From NCBI RefSeq assembly GCF_005796185.1, contig NZ_VAHM01000003.1, positions 186,001-250,000 on the forward strand: a stretch of 64,000 nucleotides of DNA. The letters run 5' to 3'. A program made the translations under genes and the position numbers. The number at the start of each line of letters is the position of its first letter. The stretch's first letter is position 1. The notes beneath the pieces are model-generated. The model did no database searches. It saw only the letters and a program-made list of their open reading frames with translations, and was not told the DNA's origin. This document shows positions 27,336 through 36,505 of this stretch, one piece after another. Origin of the DNA: Pseudarthrobacter sp. NamB4 (GTDB lineage: Bacteria > Actinomycetota > Actinomycetes > Actinomycetales > Micrococcaceae).

Positions 27336-27418
27336 ACCCCTACCGTATGCACACCGGAAGACGCCCCCGCAAGCAGCCCGTTGTAACCATTCAGCGACAG
27401 CTGGTCACCAGCGGCTTC

Positions 27419-28036
27419 TCAGCTGGCCGCTTGGCCCTCCAAGCCGGGAAGCGGTGCCACACTGCCCTGCTGGCGCCGCAGCAGTTCCTGGCCAATGTCC
27501 GTGTACCGGCCCAGCAGGTCCGAGCCCGGGAACGCCTTCGGGTTGTCCAGCAGGGCGAAAATCGAGTCGCTGGCGGTCAGCAACTCCCCGTCCGAGTACT
27601 CCTCCAGCGGCCGGCCGAACAGCTCCTCGAAGCGGGCGTCGGGCAGCAGCGGGAGGCCCTCGGCCGGGTACTGCCCGTCCTCCGGAAAATCGGTAAAACC
27701 GTCCAGAAGGGCCAGCGGCTGTTCATTGGAACCGGTCACAGCCCAGTCGGCACCCGGGGAAAGATCCAGCGAAACGCCGCTGCCGTAAATCCCCGGAAGG
27801 GTATTGGAGTCGATCGCATTCAGGTCGCTGCGGAGACCGGCCAAGGCGGAGGATTCCACCAGTTCGGCCCAGGAAAGGTCGACGCTGATATGGGATCTGA
27901 TGCCCATCCGCCTGATCCGGCGAATAGTGTGGATAAGTTCCGGGCGGGAGCAGCCATTGAGGCTGCCACGGACTTCTATCCGCACGACGTCGGCGGGGAC
28001 GTCAAGGTTAACGAGGGCATTCAATGCGCGGTCCAT
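27419..28036 (-). CDS. STAS-like domain protein of unknown function
   Basis: A 205-residue protein. Residues about 1-75 have a strand-helix layout like a STAS anti-sigma-antagonist domain (DVVRIEVRGSLNGCSRPELI, HISVDLSWAELVESSALAGL), but the usual phosphorylatable Ser motif is not clear. The rest (GDWAVTG-like strand, acidic FTDFPEDGQ, two helices) is unrecognised. GGAG lies 5 bases before ATG 28036. It follows the GAF-ANTAR gene by 104 bases on the same strand, so a shared signalling role is possible. Confidence 0.6.
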   Translation of the reverse strand: MDRALNALVNLDVPADVVRIEVRGSLNGCSRPELIHTIRRIRRMGIRSHISVDLSWAELVESSALAGLRSDLNAIDSNTLPGIYGSGVSLDLSPGADWAVTGSNEQPLALLDGFTDFPEDGQYPAEGLPLLPDARFEELFGRPLEEYSDGELLTASDSIFALLDNPKAFPGSDLLGRYTDIGQELLRRQQGSVAPLPGLEGQAAS

Positions 28037-28139
28037 AGGTACTCCAAAAGAGGGTGTCTATGGCCGACGGCTCAACCTCGGTAAGCGTAACCTCCCGGGA
28101 GTCCATACACAACCCGCCAGTAACAAGGAAGGAAGCGCG

Positions 28140-28907
28140 CTATCCGATCCTGTCCGCCTGCTTTTTCCTGGGTTCCTCGAAATGGGTGCGGGTGCCGGCC
28201 CCGCCTACAGAATCCACCAGCGATTTGGCGATGTCCCTCAGCTTGGTGTTCGAGTTGCTGGAAGCTTCGGTGAGAATATTGACTGCAGCTTCCTGGCCGC
28301 ACCGGTTCTGGGCCATGACAATGCCGATGGCGATGTCTATGATCGTCCGGGATTCCAGTGTTGCCCGGAGGTTGGCCGCGCTGTCTGTGTGCAGTGAGAA
28401 CCGCACGGCCAGCCTCAGTGCCTGGGAAATCTCCCGAGTGAATAACCGGGCCCGGGCGGTGGCCTGGTCATTGAACTTGCGCGGCGCGCTGGAGTAGAGG
28501 TTCAGCGCCGCCTTCGCTTCCCCTTGCAGGTTGAAGGGCAGGGACAACACCGAGCGCAGGCCGTGGGAAGCCACCGCGGACGCGTAGTCCGGGCCCCAGC
28601 GGTTCTCCTCATACAGGTCCGGAACATGGACCTCCCGTTCCTCCTGGGCAGCAGTAAGGCAGGGGCCCTGGGAGAGCGAATACTGGATCTCATCCACTTC
28701 CCGGGCCGAATCGCTGCTCCAGCCAATGGTGGCAGCCTTCCTGTCGCGCAGCAGCGTGATTCCGCACAGCGCGTCATCCCCCTCACCAGCCATCTGGTGG
28801 GCGGAAAAGCGGGCGAGTTCGTTGAGGAATTCCTCGAAATCGGCGCTCTCCAGAATGAGGTTCTGGACCTGGTCGGTGGCACTCAAGGGCTGTTCAGGCG
28901 GGAGCAT
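28140..28907 (-). CDS. GAF and ANTAR domain transcription antitermination regulator
   Basis: A 255-residue regulator. An N-terminal GAF-like sensor (about 15-165: ILESADFEEFLNELARF, DEIQYSLSQGPCLTAAQ, GLRSVLSLPFNLQGEAKAAL) is followed by an ANTAR RNA-binding domain (about 180-235: LRATLESRTIIDIAIGIVMA, QEAAVNILTEASSNSNTKLRDIA). ANTAR proteins bind paired stem-loops to prevent termination. The ligand and target RNA are unknown. GGAGA lies 9 bases before ATG 28907. Confidence 0.9.
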   Translation of the reverse strand: MLPPEQPLSATDQVQNLILESADFEEFLNELARFSAHQMAGEGDDALCGITLLRDRKAATIGWSSDSAREVDEIQYSLSQGPCLTAAQEEREVHVPDLYEENRWGPDYASAVASHGLRSVLSLPFNLQGEAKAALNLYSSAPRKFNDQATARARLFTREISQALRLAVRFSLHTDSAANLRATLESRTIIDIAIGIVMAQNRCGQEAAVNILTEASSNSNTKLRDIAKSLVDSVGGAGTRTHFEEPRKKQADRIG

Positions 28908-28954
28908 AGTGCACGTTCTCCGTACGGCGAATTAGGGACTGTGCTCAATCGTAG

Positions 28955-29539
28955 CTAGGAAAGCCCCAGTTCGTCCTTGCCGAAGGCGAACAGGTAGGGA
29001 ACGCCGGTTTCAGCCTCGATCTTTTCCTTGGCTCCCGTGTCGCGGTCCACGATCACGGCCACGGCCACTACATTCCCTCCGGCCTTCCGTACACCCTCCA
29101 CAGCCGTCAGCGCCGAGCCGCCTGTTGTGGACGTATCTTCAAGGACCAGGACCTTCCGGCCTTCCACGGACGGCCCCTCCACCTGGCGTCCCATGCCATA
29201 GGACTTCTGCGCCTTGCGTACCACAAAGGCGTCAACAGTCCGCCCCGCATCCACTGCCGCGTGCATGACGGCCGTGCCAACAGGATCCGCGCCCATGGTG
29301 AGCCCGCCTGCGCATTCAAAATCGATCCCGGCCTCGTCGGCCAGTGCGAGCATGACCTGGCCCACCAGCCTGGAGGCTTCGTGATGCAGCGTGATTCGGC
29401 GGAGATCGATGTAGTAGTCGGCCTCGGTTCCGCTGGAAAGGATCACCTTGCCGCGGACAACAGCCAGTTCCTTGATCAGTTCCAACAGGCGGGCACGGGC
29501 GGCAGCAGTGTCAACTGCTGTATCACTGGGGGAAGTCAT
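28955..29539 (-). CDS. pyrE: Orotate phosphoribosyltransferase
   Basis: A 194-residue enzyme that makes OMP from orotate and PRPP in pyrimidine synthesis. VILSSGTEADYYIDLRRITLH is the N-terminal orotate/Mg region, AFVVRKAQKSYGMGRQVEG the flexible catalytic loop and VLVLEDTSTTGGSAL the PRPP signature with paired acids. The ATG is 7 bases after minus-strand TAAACT, so it is probably leaderless. It stands alone, away from other pyr genes. Confidence 0.95.
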   Translation of the reverse strand: MTSPSDTAVDTAAARARLLELIKELAVVRGKVILSSGTEADYYIDLRRITLHHEASRLVGQVMLALADEAGIDFECAGGLTMGADPVGTAVMHAAVDAGRTVDAFVVRKAQKSYGMGRQVEGPSVEGRKVLVLEDTSTTGGSALTAVEGVRKAGGNVVAVAVIVDRDTGAKEKIEAETGVPYLFAFGKDELGLS

Positions 29540-29557
29540 GGGTTCCAGTTTAGTGGG

Positions 29558-30829
29558 TCAGGGGGCCGGGACGCGGCGGGCGAAAGCGGGCGCATGCTCC
29601 GGCAGCGGCCCGAACGCGATGACCCTGGGCAGGACCCGCCCAACCACCGGGGCGTGCCGGACGATGAGCAGCATGACCGGCAGCGGCCGGGGCGTCTTCC
29701 CGGCGAACAACGGAACGAATATTGCCCTGTGCATGATGCGCTGGACATCCTGGACAACTGCAGTGGGCATCCGGCGGCGCCGCTCTACCCGGGCAAGATC
29801 CTTCGTTGTCACCCGGCCTTCAAGCAGGAGGGGTGCCAGTTTTGCGGCTGTTGCCACGGCGTCCTGAATTGCGAGGTTGATTCCCACACCCCCTGCCGGC
29901 GACATGGCATGGGCGGCGTCACCAATACAGAGGAGACCGTCCACGTACCACCGCTTCAGCCGGTCCAGCCGGACGTCCAGCCAGTGCAGGTCATCCACCG
30001 AGCGGATGGCGTCCAGGCGGTCGGCCAGGTCCGGGCGGAGCCGGGCAACCCGCTCCCGGAAGCGCTCTATGCCTTCGGCACGGATCCGGGCATCCGAACC
30101 TTTGGGCGCGAGGTATCCCATCTGGTAGTAGTCATCGCGGAACAGGGCAATCATTGCCTCACGGTGGCCAAAGGCGGGCACGACGCCGGCCACCGCGCCC
30201 TTTTCGGAAGCCGGGCGCGGGAGTTTGAACCACCAGGTGTCGAACGGCACGGGATACTGCTTCGGCTGCAGTCCCGCTGCGCGCCGCAGCACCGAGTGGC
30301 GTCCGTCAGTGGCCACCACCAGGTCGGCATGCAGTACCCCTTCCCGGTTCGGTCCACCGCCCTGGTCCGCGTCCGCGCCGCCACCGCGAGTCCGGTAGCC
30401 CACGCCGGTGACGCGGCCGCCGTCGAACACCAACCCCGTAACCTCGTGCTGCATCAGGAGCGTGAAGGACGGTTCCCGCGCCGCTTCCGAAGCCAGGAAG
30501 TTGAGGAAGTCCCACTGCGGCATCATGGCGATGTAGTTGTACGGGGGCTTCAGACCGGAGAAATCCCCAACGGTAACCAGCCCGGCTCCGGGGATGGGAA
30601 ATGCCACCTGGTTCAGCCGGCTCTGCGGGAGCCTGCGGAAACCCGCGCCCAGGCCAAGTTCGTCAATCAGCCGCACCGTGGAGGCGTGGACGGTGTCGCC
30701 GCGGAAATCACGCAGGAAATCGCCGTGCTTTTCCAAAACCGTGACCTGCACCCCGGCCCGTGCGAGCAGCAGGCCCAACATCATTCCGGCCGGACCGCCG
30801 CCGACAACGGCGCACCCTGTTCGCTCCAT
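29558..30829 (-). CDS. FAD-dependent monooxygenase (UbiH/PHBH-like)
   Basis: A 423-residue flavoprotein of the FAD_binding_3 group. The dinucleotide site is VVGGGPAGMMLGLLLARAGV (8-27), the DG motif VVATDGRHSVLRRAAGL and the second FAD site CIGDAAHAMSPAGGVGINLA. These three blocks define aromatic/quinone hydroxylases and related oxidoreductases; the substrate is unknown. The C-terminus is basic and hydrophobic and could touch the membrane. ATG 30829 is 6 bases after TAGCGT, a leaderless layout. It is divergent from nadE. Confidence 0.88.
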   Translation of the reverse strand: MERTGCAVVGGGPAGMMLGLLLARAGVQVTVLEKHGDFLRDFRGDTVHASTVRLIDELGLGAGFRRLPQSRLNQVAFPIPGAGLVTVGDFSGLKPPYNYIAMMPQWDFLNFLASEAAREPSFTLLMQHEVTGLVFDGGRVTGVGYRTRGGGADADQGGGPNREGVLHADLVVATDGRHSVLRRAAGLQPKQYPVPFDTWWFKLPRPASEKGAVAGVVPAFGHREAMIALFRDDYYQMGYLAPKGSDARIRAEGIERFRERVARLRPDLADRLDAIRSVDDLHWLDVRLDRLKRWYVDGLLCIGDAAHAMSPAGGVGINLAIQDAVATAAKLAPLLLEGRVTTKDLARVERRRRMPTAVVQDVQRIMHRAIFVPLFAGKTPRPLPVMLLIVRHAPVVGRVLPRVIAFGPLPEHAPAFARRVPAP

Positions 30830-30899
30830 GCACCCACGCTACGCCCGGGAGGACACCTCCACCACGGTGCCGCCACGGCCGGCACTTCCGGCGGAACAG

Positions 30900-30929
30900 T
30901 TGAGCGTTTTCGGCACCGCTGGCTAGGCT
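30900..30929 (+). promoter_or_regulatory. Predicted leaderless promoter of nadE
   Basis: TTGAGC (30900-30905), an 18-bp spacer and TAGGCT (30924-30929), 7 bases before the ATG. No Shine-Dalgarno lies between, so transcription and translation probably start at the same base. Confidence 0.6.
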
Positions 30930-30936
30930 GGTCCAC

Positions 30937-31791
30937 ATGCGCAAACTCCAGGCAAGCATCATTGAAGAAATGGGCGTACAGCCCCGGATCGATCCTGCCG
31001 GGGAGGTGCGCAGACGCGTCACGTTCCTCAAGGACTACCTCCGGGCCACCCACACCAAGGGCTTTGTCCTGGGCATCTCCGGCGGCCTGGATTCGTCACT
31101 GGCCGGCAAGCTCGCCCAGCTGGCCGTGGAGGAGCTCGAGGCCGAAGGCGTGGAGGCCAATTTCGTTGCCGTGCGGCTGCCCTACGGTGTCCAGCATGAC
31201 GAGGAAGACGCCCAGGCAGCCATGGACTTCATCCGGCCCAAGACTGAGTGGACGTTCAACATATCCGCTGCAGTGGACGCTTTCGAGGATGAGTTCGAGA
31301 AAACCGTCGGAACTGAAATTTCGGACTTCCACAAGGGCAACACCAAGGCGCGGACCCGCATGACCGCCCAGTATGCCCTGGCGGGAGAACACAACTATCT
31401 GGTGATCGGCACGGACCACGGCGCCGAATCCGTCACGGGCTTCTTCACCAAGTACGGCGACGGCGGCGCGGACATCCTTCCGCTGTTCGGCCTGAACAAG
31501 CGGCAGAACCGCGCGCTCCTGGCAGAGCTGGGCGCGCCGGCGCGGGTGTGGGAGAAGGTGCCCACGGCGGACCTGCTGGATGACAAGCCCGGCCGCACTG
31601 ACGAGGACGAGCTCGGGCTGAGCTATGACCAGATTGACGATTACCTGGAAGGCCGGGAGGTTCCGGACTCCGTGGCTGAGCTGATCGAAGAGAAATACCT
31701 GCGGACCCGGCACAAGCGCACGGTTCCCGTCACCATCTTCGACACCTGGTGGAAGCACGAGGGTCCGGAAGACCCGCGCACAGGGCTCTAG
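30937..31791 (+). CDS. nadE: Ammonia-dependent NAD+ synthetase
   Basis: A 284-residue N-type ATP pyrophosphatase that amidates nicotinate adenine dinucleotide. The P-loop is [15 protein letters not shown] (about 46-60); [33 protein letters not shown] is the family block for Mg and NaAD binding and [25 protein letters not shown] the C-terminal signature. There is no glutaminase domain, so free ammonia is used. The start is supported by its closeness to TAGGCT. Confidence 0.95.
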   Translation: MRKLQASIIEEMGVQPRIDPAGEVRRRVTFLKDYLRATHTKGFVLGISGGLDSSLAGKLAQLAVEELEAEGVEANFVAVRLPYGVQHDEEDAQAAMDFIRPKTEWTFNISAAVDAFEDEFEKTVGTEISDFHKGNTKARTRMTAQYALAGEHNYLVIGTDHGAESVTGFFTKYGDGGADILPLFGLNKRQNRALLAELGAPARVWEKVPTADLLDDKPGRTDEDELGLSYDQIDDYLEGREVPDSVAELIEEKYLRTRHKRTVPVTIFDTWWKHEGPEDPRTGL

Positions 31792-31842
31792 TTCCCACCG
31801 GAGAGGGCCGCAGGCCACTCATATTCCACACTTTCGGGAAGC

Positions 31843-31882
31843 ACGACGGCGCGTCGCACCACAGGGGGCGGCGCGCCGTCGT
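31843..31882. terminator. Hairpin between converging nadE and iclR-type genes
   Basis: ACGACGGCGCG (31843-31853) and CGCGCCGTCGT (31872-31882) pair perfectly over 11 bp with an 18-nt loop. There is no T-tract. Its place between two converging genes suggests a bidirectional transcription stop. Confidence 0.55.
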
Positions 31883-31906
31883 CGTACCAGTCAAGGTCGG
31901 GGAGAC

Positions 31907-32701
31907 TCAGCGGGGCCGCCGGCCACCCTGGGTTCCGCCCAGCTGCTGGGTGATCCGGTGGGCCTCGGCCATGAGGAGGGCGCCCAGCTCCTCCTGCCGG
32001 TCAGGGCGGAAGCGCGGCTCTATGCCGGTCAGGGACAGCGCCCATGCAGGCCGGCCGGAGCGGTCGAACACCGCCGCGCCCATGCCCCAGCTGCCTTCCA
32101 GCACCAACCCCGGGTTCACGGAGTAGCCCGCCAGCCGGGTGCTGCCGAGGTTGGCGCGGACAACTTCCTCAGAGTGGTTTGCTGCGAACCTGCCTGCATG
32201 CGCCGTCCAGTCCCGCAGCAACTCCTCCTGCTCATCCTCCGGCAGGAACGCCATGATCGCCGTGCCCGCGGAGGCCACCCCCAACGGAAATCGGACGCCC
32301 TCGTGCAGCACGAAGGAACGGACTGGAAAGCTCCCCTCCTCCCGCAGCAGGCACACGGTCTCCGCACCCCGCCGCACGGAAAAGAACGCGCTCTCCCCGG
32401 TGGCCTCGGCAAGCCGCCGGAGGCTGGGCCGGGCAATATCCTCCATCGGAAACCTTGCGGCCGCCACTGAACCCATAAGGAGGACTTCCGGCCCCAGGAC
32501 CCAGTTGCCGCTCCCGGCGTCGTGGTCCACGAGTCCCTCCGCTGCCAGGGAGGACAGCAGGCGGTGGACCGTGGGCCGGGTGAGGCCTGACTCACGCACC
32601 ACTCCGGCCAAAGACATGCCTCCGGCGCTGCGCCCGACGAGGCGTAACACTCCGGCGATACGGCTGACCACCTGGGCGCCCTGGACGGGTGCGCTGCTCA
32701 T
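31907..32701 (-). CDS. IclR family transcriptional regulator
   Basis: A 264-residue regulator, likely controlling the divergent CoA-transferase operon. The winged helix (about 14-75: SRIAGVLRLVGRSAGGMSLA, GLTRPTVHRLLSSLAAEGLV) is followed by the IclR effector domain (LRRLAEATGESAFFSVRRG, RFPLGVASAGTAIMAFLPE, RLAGYSVNPGLVLEGSWGMGAAVFD). ATG 32701 is supported by AAGGTGGAA upstream; a longer frame to 32842 would cross the operators. IclR proteins of this kind often respond to beta-ketoadipate or other aromatic breakdown products; the effector here is not known. Confidence 0.9.
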   Translation of the reverse strand: MSSAPVQGAQVVSRIAGVLRLVGRSAGGMSLAGVVRESGLTRPTVHRLLSSLAAEGLVDHDAGSGNWVLGPEVLLMGSVAAARFPMEDIARPSLRRLAEATGESAFFSVRRGAETVCLLREEGSFPVRSFVLHEGVRFPLGVASAGTAIMAFLPEDEQEELLRDWTAHAGRFAANHSEEVVRANLGSTRLAGYSVNPGLVLEGSWGMGAAVFDRSGRPAWALSLTGIEPRFRPDRQEELGALLMAEAHRITQQLGGTQGGRRPR

Positions 32702-32717
32702 ATATTCCACCTTTTCT

Positions 32718-32762
32718 GTCCACATTATGGATTCTCCCCATCCTAGCGTCCACACTGTAGAA
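32718..32762 (-). promoter_or_regulatory. Two IclR-type operator-like sites upstream of the regulator gene
   Basis: GTCCACATTATGGAT (32718-32732) and GTCCACACTGTAGAA (32748-32762) resemble the perfect palindrome at 32837-32851, 30 bp apart. They sit just upstream of the regulator start, fitting autoregulation. Confidence 0.55.
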
Positions 32763-32836
32763 GAGCGCGCCGAAGCAGGCCTTTGTTGCCTTGACAGCCC
32801 CCGAAACCCCTCATAGTGTCCCTTGTCAGACTCGCC

Positions 32837-32851
32837 GTCCACAAAGTGGAC
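32837..32851 (+). promoter_or_regulatory. Perfect palindromic IclR-type operator before the CoA-transferase operon
   Basis: GTCCACAAAGTGGAC is a 6-bp perfect inverted repeat with a 3-bp centre, 28 bases before the first CoA-transferase ATG. The size and position suit an IclR dimer site. Confidence 0.7.
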
Positions 32852-32879
32852 AGCGCAGCAAGCTCAACGAGGAGACTCC

Positions 32880-33611
32880 ATGACTAAACTTCAATCAACT
32901 GCTGCTGCTGCCTTGGAGGGGGCACTCCGGGACGGCGTCACACTCGCCGTGGGCGGCTTCGGCCTCAGCGGCATTCCCGCGGACCTGATCGAGGCGGTGC
33001 GGGATTCCGGCGTCCGGGACCTCACCGTTGTATCCAACAACATGGGCGTGGACGGCAAGGGCCTGGGCATCCTGATCGAGGCAGGCCAGGTCCGCAAGGT
33101 CATTGCTTCCTACGTGGGCGAAAACAAGCTCTTTGCCGAGCAGTATCTCGCCGGCCGCCTGGAGGTGGAGTTCACGCCGCAGGGCACCCTGGCGGAGCGC
33201 CTGCGCGCGGGCGGGGCCAGCATCCCGGCCTTCTACACCAAGACCGGTGTTGGCACCCTGGTTGCCGAAGGCAAACCGCACGAGGTGTTCGACGGCGAAA
33301 AGTACGTGCGCGAGCGCGCCATCCGTGCCGACGTCGCGCTGGTCCACGCGCACACCGCAGACACGGACGGGAACCTGCTCTACCGCTACACCGCGCGGAA
33401 CTTCAATCCTGTGGTGGCAACGGCGGGCCTCCTGACCATCGCGGAGGCGGAGGAAGTGGTGGAACCGGGCGGACTTGATCCCAACCACATCGTCACCCCA
33501 GGGGTTTACGTCCAGCGCCTGGTCCGGGCCACCGCCCGCGTCAAGGACATTGAGCAGCGTACCGTCCGGCGGCGCGACCTTTCCGCAGGAACCGAAGCGT
33601 TGGCCGTCTAA
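32880..33611 (+). CDS. 3-oxoacid CoA-transferase subunit A
   Basis: A 243-residue alpha subunit of succinyl-CoA:3-ketoacid (or 3-oxoadipate) CoA-transferase. [18 protein letters not shown] is the glycine-rich start, then [20 protein letters not shown], the [17 protein letters not shown] segment and FYTKTGVGT. It moves CoA from succinyl-CoA to a 3-oxoacid together with subunit B. GAGGAGACTCC precedes ATG 32880. The IclR control and adjacent thiolase remnant fit either ketone-body or beta-ketoadipate use; the family alone does not decide. Confidence 0.93.
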   Translation: MTKLQSTAAAALEGALRDGVTLAVGGFGLSGIPADLIEAVRDSGVRDLTVVSNNMGVDGKGLGILIEAGQVRKVIASYVGENKLFAEQYLAGRLEVEFTPQGTLAERLRAGGASIPAFYTKTGVGTLVAEGKPHEVFDGEKYVRERAIRADVALVHAHTADTDGNLLYRYTARNFNPVVATAGLLTIAEAEEVVEPGGLDPNHIVTPGVYVQRLVRATARVKDIEQRTVRRRDLSAGTEALAV

Positions 33612-33642
33612 GCACCGAATACCTACTGAAGAGGAGAACCCC

Positions 33643-34310
<668 letters not shown>

Positions 34311-34314
<4 letters not shown>

Positions 34315-34957
34315 GCCTGAAGGAACAATTCGGCAAGGATGTCCTGCTCACCGGCTGGGGCCACAGCCGCTTCGGCAAGCTCAGCGATGCAGGGCGCGAA
34401 GTCCCTGCTGGCCGGCACTACCGACTGCTCCCCGGTGTCAGACGGTGCAGCCGCCGTCGTGCTTTCCACCTCCCCCACGGGAGGTACCGCCGGCGCGGTA
34501 CGGCTAGCGGGCTTCGGCCAGGCCAATGGCTTTTTCCCGGCCGCCCGCCGCGATCCCGTGGCCTTCGAAGCCACCCGCATGTCCTGGCAGCGCGCCCTGG
34601 CGATGGCCCGGGTGGGGGCTCGATGACCTGGACTTCGCCGAGGTGCACGACTGCTTCACCATTGCCGAGCTCCTGATGTACGAGGGCATGGGACTGACGA
34701 AGCCCGGGCAGGGCGCACGCGCCATTGAAGAGGGCTGGGTCGGCAGGGACGGCAAACTGCCGGTCAACGTCTCCGGCGGACTCAAGGCCAAGTGCCATCC
34801 AGTGCGCGCCACGGGCGTCTCCCAGCACGTCATCGCGGCAATACAGCTCACCGGGACCGCAGGGAACATGCAGCTGCCCGGCCCGCGCCGGGCGGCCGTT
34901 CAGAACATGCGCGGGCTGGGGATCGCGAACTACGTGAGCGTCCTCGAGGCCGTCTAA
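34311..34957 (+). pseudogene. Decayed SCP2/PcaF-like thiolase (acetyl-CoA acetyltransferase) gene
   Basis: Three frames together give a shortened thiolase. The start frame (34311) encodes [20 protein letters not shown] and FGKLSDAG. The frame through 34339-34626 gives LAGTTDCSPVSDGAAAVVLS and LAGFGQANGFFPAARRDP. The frame from about 34620 gives LDDLDFAEVHDCFTIAELLM, VNVSGGLKAK and IAAIQLTGTAG. Roughly the first half of the enzyme, including the nucleophilic Cys, is missing, and at least two frameshifts occur. The normally invariant KGHPVGATG is KCHPVRATG. It was the last gene of the CoA-transferase operon; no product is expected. Confidence 0.85.
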
Positions 34958-34964
34958 CCCCTAC

Positions 34965-35028
34965 GGAGTTTTGTCCAGATATGCGGACTCCCGCGGCCCG
35001 TGGTCCTGCATATCTGGACAAAAACTCC
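34965..35028. repeat. Long interrupted palindrome between convergent genes
   Basis: Left arm GGAGTTTTGTCCAGATATGC (34965-34984) and right arm GCATATCTGGACA then AAAACTCC (35008-35028) pair along 20 bp with one extra A. The 23-nt centre holds a further GGAC/GTCC pair and CCGCGG. Runs of A rather than T follow the stem on each strand, so it is not a standard terminator. It may be a dispersed palindromic element. Confidence 0.75.
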
Positions 35029-35040
35029 AGGTCCGGGGGT

Positions 35041-35748
35041 TTAGTGGCTCCGGATCAGGGCCGCGATCTCCTCGAAGCCCAGCCGTTCGGCGTTCTGCAG
35101 GGCAGACCGGCCTTCAGGGTCGCGGATGTCCGGATCAGCGCCGGCATCAAGGAGCAGGCGGACCACCTCCTGCTGCCGCAGCCCACCGTTGTTCAGCAGG
35201 ATGGCTTCCTGCATCGCGGTCCAGCCGAGGTTGTTGACGTGGTTGACCGGCACTCCGGCGCCGATCAGGATCCGAACCGTCTCCACGTGGCCGTGCTCGC
35301 TGGCAGGAATCAAGGCGGTACCGCCGTAGCGGTTGGTGCTGGCGACGTCCGCTCCCGCCGCCAGGGTCAACTGCAGCATCTCGTTGAACCCTTCGGCGCC
35401 GGCGTAGAGGAATGCCGAGTCCTGGATGGCGTCCTTGGCGTTCACGTTGCCTCCTCGCCCGATCAGTTCCTGTACCAGGAATACGTTGTTGGCTTTGGCC
35501 GCGGCAAGGAGTTCCTGGTCGAGCTTCGCCTGTTCCTCGGAGGACAGCAGTGGAGGAGCGGGCGGCGGCTCGCTGACCGGAGCTGTCGCGGTAGCGAGTT
35601 CCTGTGTTGCAGGGGGTTCCGCTTGAGTGCCGGCAGGGGCTGACGCCGGAGCGGACTTCGGCGGCTGCTCCACCGTCGGCCCTGCCTGGCAAGCTGTCAT
35701 CGACAAAGTCGCCCCGAGGATCATGCCGATTACCCCAAGCCGCTTCAT
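35041..35748 (-). CDS. Ankyrin-repeat lipoprotein
   Basis: A 235-residue exported protein. The signal ends in a lipobox-like SMTAC (Cys about 20), then a Pro/Ala-rich linker (about 20-75), then four to five ankyrin repeats (for example LLAAAKANNVFLVQELIGRG, NRYGGTALIPASEHGHVETV and DIRDPEGRSALQNAERLG). ATG 35748 lies 7 bases after the stop of the HbpS-like gene, so the two are one operon. Ankyrin proteins near catalase or haem genes help haem enzymes in some bacteria; a similar role here is inference. Confidence 0.85.
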   Translation of the reverse strand: MKRLGVIGMILGATLSMTACQAGPTVEQPPKSAPASAPAGTQAEPPATQELATATAPVSEPPPAPPLLSSEEQAKLDQELLAAAKANNVFLVQELIGRGGNVNAKDAIQDSAFLYAGAEGFNEMLQLTLAAGADVASTNRYGGTALIPASEHGHVETVRILIGAGVPVNHVNNLGWTAMQEAILLNNGGLRQQEVVRLLLDAGADPDIRDPEGRSALQNAERLGFEEIAALIRSH

Positions 35749-35755
35749 GCCCAGC

Positions 35756-36325
35756 CTATTGAACTGCACCGGCGGTGGCGATGGCCTCAGCTCCCGCGGT
35801 GGCACAGGCTTCGTCCAGGGCGCCGTCGGGAGCACCGCCGACGCCGATGCCGGCCACCGAAACGCCGTTCACCTTCAGCGGTACGCCCCCTGCCAGGAAG
35901 AGGGTGCCGGGCAGGTCTGCGATGCTGGGGCCAGTGCGGTTGACGCGTTTGGCCAGTTCGCTGGTGGGCGTCCCAAAGGCTGCCGCGGTGTAGGCCTTCT
36001 GCTGGGCGGCCTCGATGGTGTGTTCCGCCGCATTGTCGCCCCGCAGCAGCGCCTGTACTGTCCCGAAACGGTCCACCAGCGCCACCGTGACGAACGGGAG
36101 CTTGTCCGCCTGGCACCGGGCCAGTGCCGCCTGCACTGCTTTGGCCGAGGCACCCACGGAGATCCGGTCCTGCTGCACCACGTTGCCGGGCACGGGCTGG
36201 ATGTCGACAGCAGGGACGGCGGTTGCTGCTGGACCCGCGCCGGCGTTGGCGGCGGCCGTCACCCCGGCGGTGAGGGCAAGGGCGCCTGCAGCTGCGGCGG
36301 CGAGTACTTTCGCGGACTTCTTCAT
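35756..36325 (-). CDS. HbpS-like haem-binding protein (GlcG/DUF336 family)
   Basis: A 189-residue secreted protein. Signal peptide 1-30 (KKSAKVLAAAAAGALALTAG), then a GlcG/HbpS domain: AKAVQAALARCQADKLPFVT, ALVDRFGTVQALLRGDNAAE, HTIEAAQQKAYTAAAFGTPT and LFLAGGVPLKVNG with the conserved Gly-rich end. In Streptomyces HbpS binds haem outside the cell and controls the SenS kinase. The kinase gene lies divergent next door, which supports this role. AAAGGAAACAAC precedes ATG 36325. A very long frame to 37531 covers the kinase in antisense and is not used. Confidence 0.88.
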   Translation of the reverse strand: MKKSAKVLAAAAAGALALTAGVTAAANAGAGPAATAVPAVDIQPVPGNVVQQDRISVGASAKAVQAALARCQADKLPFVTVALVDRFGTVQALLRGDNAAEHTIEAAQQKAYTAAAFGTPTSELAKRVNRTGPSIADLPGTLFLAGGVPLKVNGVSVAGIGVGGAPDGALDEACATAGAEAIATAGAVQ

Positions 36326-36342
36326 GTTGTTTCCTTTGATCT

Positions 36343-36369
36343 GCAACGTTGGGAGTTGCTCAGCAACGT
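36343..36369. promoter_or_regulatory. Repeat cluster in the hbpS-senS type divergent region
   Basis: GCAACGT occurs at 36343-36349 and 36363-36369, 20 bp apart (about two turns). GTTGCTCAGCAAC (36355-36367) is also a palindrome. The cluster is 18 bases upstream of the HbpS-like ATG and is a candidate site for the neighbouring LuxR-type response regulator. Confidence 0.5.
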
Positions 36370-36505
36370 CCCGGAGCGGGTACGTTTCCATCCTTCCGGC
36401 GCTGCCCTCTCCTGGCATCGGGCCTTTAGCTGCTTCCTCCTGCACCGAAAGGCCAGCAGTATCAGCCAAAAGGCTGAGGGACGGAGCATCGCCGGGGGCA
36501 ATACC

